Shown here: positions 38,501 to 42,536 of the stretch, in pieces | How positions within the stretch are numbered: the stretch's first letter is position 1 | Layout: each line of letters opens with the position of its first letter | DNA from: an uncultured beta proteobacterium | GTDB lineage: Bacteria > Pseudomonadota > Gammaproteobacteria > Burkholderiales > Rhodocyclaceae | Assembly: GCA_903959855.1 (NCBI GenBank) | Contig: CAJBYR010000032.1 | Span: 1-42,536, forward strand | Direction of reading: 5' to 3' | DNA: 42,536 nt | Program-made: the position numbers and the translations under genes | Notes under the pieces: model-generated | Seen by the model: only the letters and a program-made list of their open reading frames with translations | Told to the model about the DNA's origin: nothing | The model's database searches: none

Positions 38501-39116
38501 CAATCTTGCCGCGCTTGAAGAACTGGCGACGGCCTCCGAGCGCAAGGGCTTCCTCGACGCGCAGTCGATCGACCTGAACGAGGCCATCGGCACCCTGGAA
38601 GATGCCATCCGTCGCATCGACCGTGAAACGCGTGAGCAGTTGCAGGAGACCTACGATACGGTCAATCGCCACTTCGGCACCCTGTTCCCGCAGTTGTTCG
38701 GTGGCGGCGAGGCGCGCCTGATCCTGACCGGTGACGAGATCCTCGATTCCGGTATCCAGATCATGGCGCAGCCACCCGGCAAGAAGAACACCACCATCCA
38801 TCTGCTGTCGGGCGGCGAAAAGGCGCTCACGGCAATTGCGTTGGTGTTCGCCATCTTCAACCTCAACCCGGCGCCGTTCTGCATGCTCGACGAAGTTGAT
38901 GCGCCGCTGGACGATTCGAACACCGTGCGTTTCTGCGAATTGGTCAAGCGCATGTCGGTGCATACGCAGTTTGTCTTCATCTCGCATAACAAGATCGCCA
39001 TGGAAATGGCGCAACAGCTGATCGGCGTCACCATGCAGGAACAGGGCGTATCGCGTATCGTGGAAGTGGATATGGAAGAGGCACTGCGCCTCGCCGACGA
39101 TCAGAAGGTGGCTTAG
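35595..39116 (+). CDS. smc: Chromosome segregation protein SMC (GTG start likely)
   Basis: [50 protein letters not shown]; coiled coils; hinge around 37.2-37.5 kb; C-terminal [40 protein letters not shown]. Confidence 0.96.
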   Translation: [1173 protein letters not shown]

Positions 39117-39130
39117 GAAAGCGTATTCAT

Positions 39131-42536
<3,406 letters not shown>

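Overview
This is a high-GC window from a betaproteobacterium-like chromosome; the Rhodocyclales-like flavour is an inference from gene content and synteny. It is densely coding, and I saw no rRNA, tRNA, CRISPR array, transposase or phage gene. Left to right: truncated rne (-); rluC, HAD phosphatase, Rieske protein and S49 peptidase (+); ppk1 (-) divergent from ppx (+); an MCE/Mla-type lipid ABC operon with a STAS-fused permease, ATPase, MCE protein and PqiC-like lipoprotein; acyl-CoA synthetase; an ECHDC3-like crotonase; a 934-aa ACP-FAAL-PlsC fusion; class III aminotransferase and aldehyde dehydrogenase; a small exported protein (-); a five-gene Liv-type ABC operon (livG-F-J-H-M order); dsbA-dsbB (-); a LysR regulator; a GabD-like dehydrogenase; a LysE exporter; an orphan solute-binding protein tightly linked to a membrane HAMP-PAS-GGDEF-EAL protein; queF (-); smc-zipA-ligA-galU (galU truncated). 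The best candidates for under-described biology are (1) the ACP-FAAL-acyltransferase fusion with its amine/aldehyde neighbours, (2) the orphan solute-binding protein coupled to a c-di-GMP enzyme, (3) a crotonase-fold protein lacking both catalytic glutamates, (4) a LivF ATPase with Arg replacing the Walker A Lys, and (5) a Rieske gene with no ordinary start codon. All functional statements come from reading motifs by eye; no database search was run.
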